Assembly: GCA_038199755.1 (NCBI GenBank) | Contig: JBBPYR010000204.1 | Coordinates: forward strand, 1-62,244 | From: JBBPYR01 sp038199755 | GTDB taxonomy: Bacteria; Chloroflexota; Ktedonobacteria; Ktedonobacterales; Ktedonobacteraceae | Length of the DNA: 62,244 bases | Direction: 5' to 3' | In this document: positions 25,178 through 33,402 of the stretch, in pieces | Position numbering within the stretch: the first letter of the stretch is position 1 | Layout: each line of letters starts with the position of its first letter | The notes under the pieces: generated by a model | What the model was told of the DNA's origin: nothing | Seen by the model: the letters and a program-made list of their open reading frames with translations, nothing else | The model's database searches: none | Translations under genes and position numbers: made by a program

Positions 25178-25516
25178 CATGGTGACTTCCTACCTTCCCT
25201 GTTTGATGCACAACGTTTTCTGTGGCTGAGCTAAAAAGCGCAAAATAATAAGTGGATAGACCTGCGATCTTCACATACTTCTGGACAATCTTTCATGCAT
25301 CTGTTTTGCTCACATGCTCTACGCTCACTCTGCTCTAGCCTCTATCATATGCTGTAAAACGAACTAAAAGACAACAGGACGGGCCGCGAGCGAGCCTTGA
25401 ATGTAGTTGTATCACTCTACACTCAAATGCGCGTCTCTGAAACCTACGTCAGTTCCGAGCAGAGATTTTGTTTTGATCAACTTTTATCTTTCTTCCAAAA
25501 ATGTATAAAGCCGAGC
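25178..25516. other. Noncoding gap after deoR-type gene
   Basis: About 340 bases between the DeoR-type gene and the convergent heptose-phosphatase gene. No convincing ORF, hairpin with T-tract, tRNA or transposase remnant was seen. The region marks the boundary between the sugar regulon and the second polysaccharide locus. Confidence 0.4.
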
Positions 25517-26116
25517 TCAGGCAATCCTGGCTTTCAGCTTTGCACGGTTAAAGCTTTCAGCCATACCGCCTTGCAGTATCATTTCTGTAGCGTGCTTCAG
25601 GTTCACAGCAATATGAAAAGATCTATTCGCTCCTTGAGGGTGTTCACGGAGATGCTCCATACCCAAGCCAGTTAGTACAAGCATTGGATATGCTCCTACT
25701 GCAAGAGCAGCATTTATGTCGTTGATACTGTCACCAATAAATATGGACGTACGGATGTCAATGCACAACTCATCACATGCACGTAATAACATTCCTGGTC
25801 GCGGTTTTCGGCAATAGCAGTGCTCATCTTTACTGTGCGGGCAGTAATAGACCCGTTCTATTTGGCCTCCCGCTTCAGCGATTTCCGCTGCCATGCGGCG
25901 ATGTATATCCTCTACCGTATCTTTCGGAATAATACTTCTTGCGATTCCAGCTTGGTTCGTGCAAACCACGATCCGATAACCCGCCTTTGTCAAATTGGCT
26001 ATAGCCTCTTTTGATCCCGACAGAAAGGAGAACTCACTCCAACTTTTGACATAATCCGAGCGGTTCTCGTTGATCACTCCATCACGATCAAGAAATATGG
26101 TAGACAAGGTATCCAA
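25517..26116 (-). CDS. gmhB: D-glycero-D-manno-heptose 1,7-bisphosphate 7-phosphatase (GmhB type)
   Basis: HAD-superfamily histidinol-phosphatase-like phosphatase of 199 residues. Catalytic Asp10 and Asp12 lie in IFLDRDGVINE. The zinc-binding loop characteristic of GmhB has Cys92, His94, Cys100 and Cys102 (YYCPHSKDEHCYCRKP). IFIGDSINDINAAL is the final metal motif. It removes the C7 phosphate during synthesis of nucleotide-activated heptose. GmhA- and HddA-type genes lie at 51 and 45 kb, and two heptosyltransferase-like genes lie upstream in the same direction, separated by an IS6 remnant. Start is TTG. Confidence 0.88.
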   Translation of the reverse strand: MDTLSTIFLDRDGVINENRSDYVKSWSEFSFLSGSKEAIANLTKAGYRIVVCTNQAGIARSIIPKDTVEDIHRRMAAEIAEAGGQIERVYYCPHSKDEHCYCRKPRPGMLLRACDELCIDIRTSIFIGDSINDINAALAVGAYPMLVLTGLGMEHLREHPQGANRSFHIAVNLKHATEMILQGGMAESFNRAKLKARIA

Positions 26117-26158
26117 TATATTCTCTCTCTTTCCATTACGGAGTATACTACTCTCAAA

Positions 26159-26355
26159 TTAAGTTTCTAGGTTTGCCCGAACGCGCAAACACCATTGTCG
26201 AACAGTTTCATTGCCCACGACGATCTCCCGCTCTGCGAGAAGCTCTTCAACCGGACGGAAAACTGAGCAAGAAGTAAAAATACAACCAAACCATAGGACT
26301 GACGATTTCTGATGGGAAGCGAAAACCTTTGTAATTGGGAGCAGCAGTGTTTGTT
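26159..26355 (-). pseudogene. IS6-family transposase remnant
   Basis: Translation of the minus strand in two frames recovers the N-terminal part of an IS6-family transposase. One frame gives NYKGFRFPSEIVSPMVWLYF; after a frameshift near 26260 another gives FRPVEELLAEREIVVGNETV, followed by RQWCL and a stop (TTA at 26159). These match the conserved start of IS6 transposases, including the VEELLAERGI-type segment. The DDE catalytic core is absent and no terminal inverted repeats were found, so this is a decayed fragment between the GmhB and GT9 genes. Confidence 0.8.
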
Positions 26356-26455
26356 GCTCATACCATCAGTATGCAAGAGCTTTCGCTGTTCAGTACACGG
26401 GAGAGACTCGCGCTCTTGCAAGGGCATATCATTGCGGTAAGGGTGGAGACGCATT

Positions 26456-27685
26456 TTAGCTTGCTATTTCCTCTCTCCTCACTACTGTTAGAATCTCCTT
26501 TAAGACTTCTTGCTCTGCAATGAGTCGTACACAAGCATGGGCTATGAGTTCCCTCGGTTTAAAATCGAGGTGCCCACAGGGAATAGCAGGACAGGTAGCA
26601 CAGCGATGTGTCGAGATTATCACACGATGTTGATCCAGATTTCCCCAAGGGCCAAAAATGCGCGTATCGATTGGTCCATAGAGGCGTACGCTCGGTGTAC
26701 CTTGAGCAACTGCTAGATGCATGGGCCCGCTATCGACTCCCAACACGAGTTGTGCTCGTTCCAGTAAAGCTGCCAGTTGTCCAATAGTCGCATCAGTAAT
26801 GAGTGTAGTTTGCATAGATGTGGCTTGATCAATCTCCTGCAAGAGCATCTGTTCTCCAGGGCTGCCCGTGAGCACCAGTCGAAAAGATCTGGCATGAGAT
26901 ACACGAAAGTACCTATCAAGTGCTGTTGCACAGTATGCCCATCCTTCAGAACGCCACTGCTTCACTGCCGAACCCGCCCCTGGATGAATCACCACAATGG
27001 GTGTACCCTCCTCGATGCCCTCAAGGAGCAGCCGCTGTCTCATCCACTCGCGCTCCTGGACCGTAGGTACAAAATGCAAAGGATAGCACGCTGGTGTATA
27101 AGGTTCCTTGAGAGGTGGGTAGCCCAACGTTTGCAGACCAGTACTGGTAAGACGCAGACAGGAAACAGTTGCGTGTTCATTCCCTGACAAAGGTAAAGAG
27201 TGAGTAAGAAAAGGCTTGCTCAGTTTATTTGCATAACCAACGCGTCGTGGAATAGCAGCTAAATAGAGTAAGGCTGCAACCCACCATGATTTGCCGAGAA
27301 GACTAACGGCGAGGTCAAAGTGCTCTTGGCGTAACTGTTTCGCCGTCTTCATGAGCAGAAATGGCTTGAGTGCTTGTCTCTCTGTTCCACGCACTCCTGG
27401 AACTGGACAGGTGAGCAATTGATCAATATCAGGATGGTGTGCAACCACGTCGCGTGACCAGGGACCTACCATCATAGTGATAGAGGCATCAGGCAACGCC
27501 TCTCGCAGGCCATGTAGCACGGGTGTCGTCACCACAAGATCGCCGAGATGATCTGGACGCACAAGCAGGATACGTGGACGAGCTGAAATTGGCTTCTTGG
27601 TCTGTTGCGCTGCTAAATAGGCCCTCCTTGTGCCCAGGAGACGAATAAAGAGAAGAAACAGTCTGCGCAGAGCTTTTTTCTTCAT
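26456..27685 (-). CDS. GT9 family (heptosyltransferase-like) glycosyltransferase
   Basis: GT-B fold transferase of 409 residues related to ADP-heptose:LPS heptosyltransferases. RILLVRPDHLGDLVVTTPVLHGL is the family N-terminal motif; PIVVIHPGAGSAVKQW and LVLGVDSGPMHLAVAQGTPSVRLYGP form the donor site. A Cys cluster (HRCATCPAIPCGH) is conserved near the C-terminus. The protein is a tandem paralogue of the gene directly upstream. Its ATG overlaps the upstream stop as TGATG, so the two are translationally coupled. With heptose-activation genes in the locus, heptose is a plausible donor sugar. Confidence 0.88.
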   Translation of the reverse strand: MKKKALRRLFLLFIRLLGTRRAYLAAQQTKKPISARPRILLVRPDHLGDLVVTTPVLHGLREALPDASITMMVGPWSRDVVAHHPDIDQLLTCPVPGVRGTERQALKPFLLMKTAKQLRQEHFDLAVSLLGKSWWVAALLYLAAIPRRVGYANKLSKPFLTHSLPLSGNEHATVSCLRLTSTGLQTLGYPPLKEPYTPACYPLHFVPTVQEREWMRQRLLLEGIEEGTPIVVIHPGAGSAVKQWRSEGWAYCATALDRYFRVSHARSFRLVLTGSPGEQMLLQEIDQATSMQTTLITDATIGQLAALLERAQLVLGVDSGPMHLAVAQGTPSVRLYGPIDTRIFGPWGNLDQHRVIISTHRCATCPAIPCGHLDFKPRELIAHACVRLIAEQEVLKEILTVVRREEIAS

Positions 27686-28971
27686 CAAAGGATACTCTCT
27701 TCTCTAGGAACTGCTACCAGATACTCATTAGGCTCTTTCCTCGTTAAGGACCAGTCAGGAAAGAGTTCAGCGATTGAAGCCAAAACCTCTTGCTCAGAAA
27801 TGAGTCGCACACAAGGATGCGATGCCAGCTCTTGAGGGCGAAAATGCAGCCGCCGACACGGCATGACAGGACATGATGCGCAGCGATGGCGCGAAGTAAC
27901 AGTGCGATGTTGCTTCTGACTTCCCCACGGACCGTAGTTTGCTGGATCCGTTGGCCCAAACAGACGAACAGTAGGTGTTCTTTGGGCGACGGCAAGATGC
28001 AAGGGACCACTATCAACTCCCAGCACTAGGTGGGCGCGTTCGAGGAGTGCGGCCAGTTGTCCAACCGTTGCATCGGTAATGATCGTCGTTGGAACCGTCG
28101 TAGCTTCGGCGATCTCTTCTAACAGTGTGCGTTCTCCAGGGCTGCCCGTGAGCACAAATCGACGAGCGGGTTTTCCAGGTGATGCATCGGACAGAACAGT
28201 TGCACAATGCGCCCAAGCGTCGGCACGCCACTGTTTGACCTCTACACTTGTGCCTGGGTGAATTACCACAATCGGAGTGTTCTCCTCAATGCCATCATGA
28301 AGCAGCCGCTGGCTCACCCACTCGCGCTCTTGGGTCGTTGGCGCAAAGTGCAGAGGGTATTTCTGTGGTGTGTAGGGTTCCTCTAGCGGTAGACCCCCCA
28401 GTGTTTGTAGGCCAATACTAATGAGTCGTAGGCGGGCAATCGTGAGATGCTCATCGGCTGGAAATTGCACAGGATGAGTGAGAAAGGACGTACCTAGTTG
28501 TACAGTGTAGCCAACGCGTCTAGGAATGGCAGCCAGGTAGAATAGCGTTGCGCTCCACCAGGAAGTGCGATGGAGGCTAATGGCAAGATCATAGTGCTCT
28601 TGGCGTAGTTGTTTGGCAACTTTTGCCAAGAGGACATACGATCGAACGCCTTTTGCCGAGGCACTGCGGTAACTCGGAAATGGGCAGATCAGGAGTTGGT
28701 CGATATCTGGCTGACGCTCTACGACTTCACGTGACCACGGGCCTACCATCATCGTAACGTATGCAGAGGGTAGAGCTTCTTTTAGTGCATGAAGCACTGG
28801 TGTTGCCATCACCAGTGAGCCGAGAGGACCAGGATGTACGAGGAGAATACGCGGGCGTATTGAAACTGGTTCGCGGGCGTGTTGTGCTGCAAGACGGGCT
28901 CTTCTAGCACCTAGCAGACGAATCACCGTCAGGAGGATCGGACGCAGGATTTTACGAAGAAGCTTTTTCAA
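27685..28971 (-). CDS. GT9 family (heptosyltransferase-like) glycosyltransferase
   Basis: 428-residue GT9 enzyme, close tandem paralogue of the next gene. It has RILLVHPGPLGSLVMATPVLHAL, PIVVIHPGTSVEVKQW, LVLGVDSGPLHLAVAQRTPTVRLFGP and the same C-terminal Cys cluster (HRCASCPVMPC). The first Asp of the usual DxxGD motif is changed (PGPLGSL rather than PDHLGDL), which might alter donor binding or activity. Starts at TTG. It lies 50 bases downstream of the ATPase gene in the long minus-strand series. Confidence 0.88.
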   Translation of the reverse strand: MKKLLRKILRPILLTVIRLLGARRARLAAQHAREPVSIRPRILLVHPGPLGSLVMATPVLHALKEALPSAYVTMMVGPWSREVVERQPDIDQLLICPFPSYRSASAKGVRSYVLLAKVAKQLRQEHYDLAISLHRTSWWSATLFYLAAIPRRVGYTVQLGTSFLTHPVQFPADEHLTIARLRLISIGLQTLGGLPLEEPYTPQKYPLHFAPTTQEREWVSQRLLHDGIEENTPIVVIHPGTSVEVKQWRADAWAHCATVLSDASPGKPARRFVLTGSPGERTLLEEIAEATTVPTTIITDATVGQLAALLERAHLVLGVDSGPLHLAVAQRTPTVRLFGPTDPANYGPWGSQKQHRTVTSRHRCASCPVMPCRRLHFRPQELASHPCVRLISEQEVLASIAELFPDWSLTRKEPNEYLVAVPREESIL

Positions 28972-29022
28972 GGCATCATCTCTTTTCTATTCGTACCTAC
29001 TTTCTCATGAAAGCGGCTCTTT

Positions 29023-29871
29023 TCAAACGCGAGTCAGCTTTTGCTGCTCACGCAAGGCAGTAATCGCAACATACATTTGACTCATACTTACCTCCGGTTG
29101 TTGTGCTAATGCCTGCAAACAATTGGTATAGAGCTTGAGATCAGCGGTGAAGGCTTGAGGAGTGAGGCGAACCCATCTCGCAACCTCATTGAGAATAGAT
29201 TGATCTGCATGCTCAAATGTATCCGTATGTTCATTCCATACCGACAATGGGACAGGAATGATAGCCTCAGCGCGCTCAGGGTTCACCATTGGTCGCAGCA
29301 GGTGGGTGGTAAGCCACCGACGGCGAGATGCTGACTCTGATCCCACTTTTCCGACATGCACAACGAGACCTAAGCGACGCACCGTTTCAGAACTCAAACG
29401 TAGTTCGTGGTGATACAGGTAGATTACATCACGAATAGTGTCAGCATGCACACTGGTCGCAATATGATAGCCATAATCAGCTAGTTGTAGGTAGTGCCTT
29501 GCTACTCTCCCCCACATATAGAAAGGTTGGTGATCGCTTATCTCGTTGCAGAGCACATAGGTGTCGGCAGGGTCGAGCTCGGAGTGCTGAGTGAACGCAA
29601 AATTCTCATACATGCCTGAGGTATACACAAGCGTTACCTCTTTTGGCAGCAGTTGAAAGAGAGCGTTTAATACTGTCGTCTTGCCTACGCCCGGTTTGGG
29701 GTCGGTAGGGCCTGCAACCGTAAGAGAGACTTTTCGTTCAAGCAACAGCCAGACAAGTCCTGCAGTCCAAACATCGACACTACCCAGGGCGATGAGTTGC
29801 GCCATGGAAAGTGGATGTCGAGAGTCATAGTGCCAATAGCACCGTTCATATGGGTCGCGCGGATCAAACAT
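29023..29871 (-). CDS. Secretion/pilus-type P-loop ATPase, short form
   Basis: Protein of 282 residues resembling the nucleotide-binding domain of type II/IV secretion and PilT ATPases. Walker A is GVGKTT (61-66) after a Pro-rich loop. VLCNEISDHQPFYMWGRVARHYLQLADYGYHIATSVHADT looks like the Walker B, Arg-finger and His-box region, where the canonical GE(I/V)RD reads NEISD. It lacks the N-terminal domain of GspE/PilB. It lies 35 bases after a pentapeptide-repeat membrane protein. Neither pilus nor secretion genes are nearby, so the partner is unknown. Confidence 0.65.
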   Translation of the reverse strand: MFDPRDPYERCYWHYDSRHPLSMAQLIALGSVDVWTAGLVWLLLERKVSLTVAGPTDPKPGVGKTTVLNALFQLLPKEVTLVYTSGMYENFAFTQHSELDPADTYVLCNEISDHQPFYMWGRVARHYLQLADYGYHIATSVHADTIRDVIYLYHHELRLSSETVRRLGLVVHVGKVGSESASRRRWLTTHLLRPMVNPERAEAIIPVPLSVWNEHTDTFEHADQSILNEVARWVRLTPQAFTADLKLYTNCLQALAQQPEVSMSQMYVAITALREQQKLTRV

Positions 29872-29906
29872 AGAGCAGTATCTTTCTCATAGATTAATTC
29901 CGGTAT

Positions 29907-31805
29907 TCACTTTCTCAAAAATCGGCGTAGTAATGCCGTAACGAACATGATTTCAATAAAGAGTCCTAGTCCCGACTCAGCGGCGGTCAGGATGCCGAGG
30001 ATGCCCTTTGCCAGAGTATCGCCACTCAGCAAGGGCCGAAGTTCGTGAAAAGAGGCAAGGCTTAGGACGAACGCATTCCATGGAGCCTGCTGCATCACTG
30101 TAGAGTACAGTGCGCTAAACCCGAGTACTACCAGTAGATAGCAAGCAACACTGCGTGCGGGTTTATATCCGTAGCCGGTCAGTAGATTCTCAAGCGATGA
30201 GAAGAAATAGCACCCGTAACATACAAGCGTATCGTCAAGAAGCAACAAGAGAATCAAGAGGAACGATAGATAGTGCTGGCTTCCGAAACGCTGCAATGCC
30301 GTACCCCGCTGTAACCCAGCCTCCGGCGACTCTAGCAACAGAGATAAACGTGCCTTTGGTGTTCCCAGGAGAAATCCCAGCAAGAGCAGCCACTGCTGCC
30401 TTCGTCGCTGATGCTGCGGCAAAAGCCCTGGTGGAGGGAAAAATTGCTGCTCACGCTTGTATTCTGGTGGATGTTGAGCACGTTTGCGCAGGATGAGAAG
30501 CACAAAGAGGAACGAGGCCAGGCAGACTGCACACAAGAGCAGAAAGGCAAGCGGTTGCAAAACAGCGAGCAAGAGGAGGAGCAAGCACAAAGGCACAATG
30601 CGCAGGATAGCAGAAGCGATAGGATGCTCTGGATACCGTTCACCTTGCCGCCGTTCCTCCAGCCGTAACAGTACCTTTGGCAAAGGCATACGCTCGCGCA
30701 CGAATACCCTCAAGACAACAGGAAGCATTGTGCGTTGGGGGAGCACGAGCCGCTGATTGACGCATGCACGGTAAAGGAAATAGTCGGCCTGCTCGTTCAT
30801 CCCTTGAGAACGTAGAACTGTAGCAAGCTGGCGATTGGCCCTGATGGCGGCTTCATATTCACCTGGCAACCTCCATCGTGTCTCATACTCTTCTCCCAAC
30901 TTGTTTACCTGAGACCAATCTACGACGGCGAGATTAACATCGTTCCAATGCACGTCAGCAAGAGGAACAAATCCGTAACATTCGTCGCCTAAGAAAATGC
31001 CTTCGAGATTGGTTTGGCCGTCCAGGTAAACCCTGCGTACATTTGCAGGTTTTGGCACACGCGCTGTTCCTTCGAGATGTGCATCTCGAAGGTCCGCTCC
31101 CTCTAAGTGAGCACCACAGAGATTGGTGCCAGCCAGATGTGCGCCGCGTAAATTTGCTCCTTCTAAGTGTGCTCCCTGTAAGTTAGCCTCTTCTAGGTGA
31201 GCACCACAGAGGTTGGCTCCTTCTAAGTGAGCCTCGTATAGCTCTGCTCTCTCTAACCATACTGCCGCATCGTCGCGTTGCTCATCCGCTGCCAGCACCC
31301 ACTCTTCCATATTGAGGCCACCACAGAGACCCGCCAACGGTAACCCGCTCAGACGTGCCCTACGCAAGTCGGCACCGCGCACGTCTAGAAGCCACCGCTC
31401 CTGCTGCGGATGACTGCTGCCAGCCACGTCGGACTCCCCATATGCCGCCAGTAACCACTCTATATCGGCACGACTTAACTCGGTACCTTTAAATGGCCCC
31501 GCTTCACTTTTAGATGTGAGGTACTGCTGTAACTGGGCTTGACGCTCGGCATCGATTTCCGGCTCGGTGCGCCAAAATTGCCCTTTCTTACGCCAGTAAT
31601 TTTGCCAGGCGTCACAGTCACTCTCACCATGCAGTGGAGAGATGAGAGGCAGTCGGTGCTCTGGCAAAGACACAGCGTCTCGCTCCTGAGCCTTTGCGTA
31701 TTTGCCAGAGCTCTGCTCGATAAGGATACCTTGTTGTTGTCTATGATCTTCCATAAGCATCTTCTTTTCTGAGGAAGGTTTTGTAATTTCTGTTCTCTTG
31801 TTCAA
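29907..31805 (-). CDS. Pentapeptide-repeat membrane protein
   Basis: 632-residue protein with three parts. The N-terminal 170 residues are polar with an RxADIEWLLAAYGESD segment. Residues about 190-255 form A(N/H/D)LxxA pentapeptide repeats (EGANLCGAHLEEANLQGAHL...), predicting a right-handed quadrilateral beta-helix of about three turns. The C-terminal half has several hydrophobic segments (PLCLLLLLLAVLQPLAFLLLC, YLLVVLGFSALYSTV, IMFVTALLRRF), and LLSGDTLAKGILGILTAAESGLGLFIEI resembles an ion-channel pore-helix region. This arrangement matches pentapeptide/ion-channel-like proteins of unknown role. The next gene is the ATPase. Start TTG; an ATG at 31760 is an alternative. Confidence 0.75.
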   Translation of the reverse strand: MNKRTEITKPSSEKKMLMEDHRQQQGILIEQSSGKYAKAQERDAVSLPEHRLPLISPLHGESDCDAWQNYWRKKGQFWRTEPEIDAERQAQLQQYLTSKSEAGPFKGTELSRADIEWLLAAYGESDVAGSSHPQQERWLLDVRGADLRRARLSGLPLAGLCGGLNMEEWVLAADEQRDDAAVWLERAELYEAHLEGANLCGAHLEEANLQGAHLEGANLRGAHLAGTNLCGAHLEGADLRDAHLEGTARVPKPANVRRVYLDGQTNLEGIFLGDECYGFVPLADVHWNDVNLAVVDWSQVNKLGEEYETRWRLPGEYEAAIRANRQLATVLRSQGMNEQADYFLYRACVNQRLVLPQRTMLPVVLRVFVRERMPLPKVLLRLEERRQGERYPEHPIASAILRIVPLCLLLLLLAVLQPLAFLLLCAVCLASFLFVLLILRKRAQHPPEYKREQQFFPPPGLLPQHQRRRQQWLLLLGFLLGTPKARLSLLLESPEAGLQRGTALQRFGSQHYLSFLLILLLLLDDTLVCYGCYFFSSLENLLTGYGYKPARSVACYLLVVLGFSALYSTVMQQAPWNAFVLSLASFHELRPLLSGDTLAKGILGILTAAESGLGLFIEIMFVTALLRRFLRK

Positions 31806-31825
31806 TAGCCGCCTACCAATGCTCT

Positions 31826-33388
31826 CTATGCTTCAAGCAACTTCTTGAGCTTGCGCTGAACTAATCCCGTTTCACTCTTCGCATCCTGTGTTTGTTCAAC
31901 TGGCTTTTGCTGGGTAAACAACTCATCCAGTACACGCCCATCAAATGCCTGTGGTAATGGCAAGCCCATACTATGGAGAACGGTAGGCACGAGGTCATAT
32001 ATCTCTGCGTGTGGTGCTTGAAAGCCCTGCTTTATGCCGCCACCATAGGCATACAAGACGCCGTCTTTCTGATGTGTTCCTCGCACATCACTTGTCTCGC
32101 TCCACAGCCATTTGCTTCCAAGCTCCATGCGAAACGTAATGCCATCATTGGGTAGGAGGAGCAGGTGTGGTTCTCGTGGAGCGTAGGGACCCTCGCCAAA
32201 GACTTCATTCGTGTAGATATCAGCGACGAGAGGTTTTCCGTTGTATGGCGATACCTGACGCTTGAGGTCCTCACGAAGCGCTGCAACGATTTCGGCATCG
32301 ACTCCCTCCTTGAAAACAATATCCACATAGCTTCCGGGGTATCCAGACAACGAGGGCACGTAGGCCGAGGTATGATCCAGGTCGATATGATCCTGCTCAG
32401 GATGATACACATCGCCTTGAGCAACCTTTAAGGCACCGGAATGTTTTAGCGCACGCTTTACCTTGCGTGCCAGTGTAATGAGCCTCGTCTGTTTCAACAA
32501 GTGCTTCACGCTAGCAGAACGATGAGCACGATGCAGTTGGTCAAGGGATGATGGCGTTAAGAGCCCTTTCGTATACAGGTATTCGTTGATGTTGAAGAAC
32601 TGTTTCGCTCCCTGAAAACCGTGGTCAGAAACCACAAAGAGCGCATCATCTGGGCCAAGTTGTTCTAAAACCAACCCAAGGCCATGATCTAAGAGGCGAA
32701 AATACTCGGTTGCGCGCTGATCCAAGGCGCTGATCTCCGCCCAAAGGGAGTGCTGTAAACGGTCGGGGCCGACAAAGGCGACGTACGCGAAATCCCAGGG
32801 CTTTTCCCTAAGCATATAGGTGATGAGCTCAATCCGGCGCTCCGTCATGAAGAGCGTGGCGTCAATCAGTCGGTCAAGTGCGTTTGGCTGTCTAAAAACC
32901 CCCCGTAGCTCCAGGTCGATCTGGTAGTCAGGCACAACACGGTAAAGTTCTTCCTTAAAAGAGGCGGGATACGTGAAATCTACCTCGCTACTGGGGGTCA
33001 TGTATCCACTCACCATGATTCCGTTAACAACCTCTGGTGGGTAGGTGACAGGGACATTGACTACCAGCACCTGTTTTCCGTATTCACTGAGAAGGTTCCA
33101 GATGGCTTTACCGCCCTTGCGTCTCGTCTGCGCATGGGCATTACGAGCGAATTCACCTTCCGGCTGGTCCTCGTATGTCCAGAAATCATAGACACCGTGA
33201 CGGGCAGGCTTTACTCCTGTCGAGAGGGAGGTCCAGGCAGGTGGAGTCAGCGGTGGATACTTTGACTCAAGCACAGCCTCACAGCCTTGCTCACGCAATT
33301 TTTTGAAATTGGGAAGTTCTCCCCGCTCGATCAGTGGGTGTAAGATGCGAAATGTCAGGCCATCTACACCGAAAATAATGGTACGCAT
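31826..33388 (-). CDS. Alkaline-phosphatase-superfamily phosphodiesterase/phosphatase
   Basis: Member of the type I phosphodiesterase/nucleotide pyrophosphatase family, 520 residues. Asp9 (IIFGVDGLT) and the nucleophile Thr48 (PPLTPPAWTSL) start the active site; VGPDRLQHSLW, VVSDHGFQG and a C-terminal GTHQKDGVL supply the remaining metal ligands. No signal peptide is visible, so it appears cytoplasmic. Relatives hydrolyse or transfer phosphate/sulfate esters; its place between the flippase and the pentapeptide gene suggests processing of a polysaccharide precursor. One of four related proteins in this locus. Confidence 0.85.
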   Translation of the reverse strand: MRTIIFGVDGLTFRILHPLIERGELPNFKKLREQGCEAVLESKYPPLTPPAWTSLSTGVKPARHGVYDFWTYEDQPEGEFARNAHAQTRRKGGKAIWNLLSEYGKQVLVVNVPVTYPPEVVNGIMVSGYMTPSSEVDFTYPASFKEELYRVVPDYQIDLELRGVFRQPNALDRLIDATLFMTERRIELITYMLREKPWDFAYVAFVGPDRLQHSLWAEISALDQRATEYFRLLDHGLGLVLEQLGPDDALFVVSDHGFQGAKQFFNINEYLYTKGLLTPSSLDQLHRAHRSASVKHLLKQTRLITLARKVKRALKHSGALKVAQGDVYHPEQDHIDLDHTSAYVPSLSGYPGSYVDIVFKEGVDAEIVAALREDLKRQVSPYNGKPLVADIYTNEVFGEGPYAPREPHLLLLPNDGITFRMELGSKWLWSETSDVRGTHQKDGVLYAYGGGIKQGFQAPHAEIYDLVPTVLHSMGLPLPQAFDGRVLDELFTQQKPVEQTQDAKSETGLVQRKLKKLLEA

Positions 33389-33402
33389 GATTTACCTCTT
33401 TC

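Noticed and set aside
26167..26454. 95-codon minus-strand ORF as a gene
   Set aside because: It is an out-of-frame reading of the IS6 transposase fragment; the recognisable protein lies in the other two frames.
31080..31240. Repeated DNA resembling a CRISPR or tandem array
   Set aside because: It encodes pentapeptide repeats in frame; there are no constant repeats with unique spacers.
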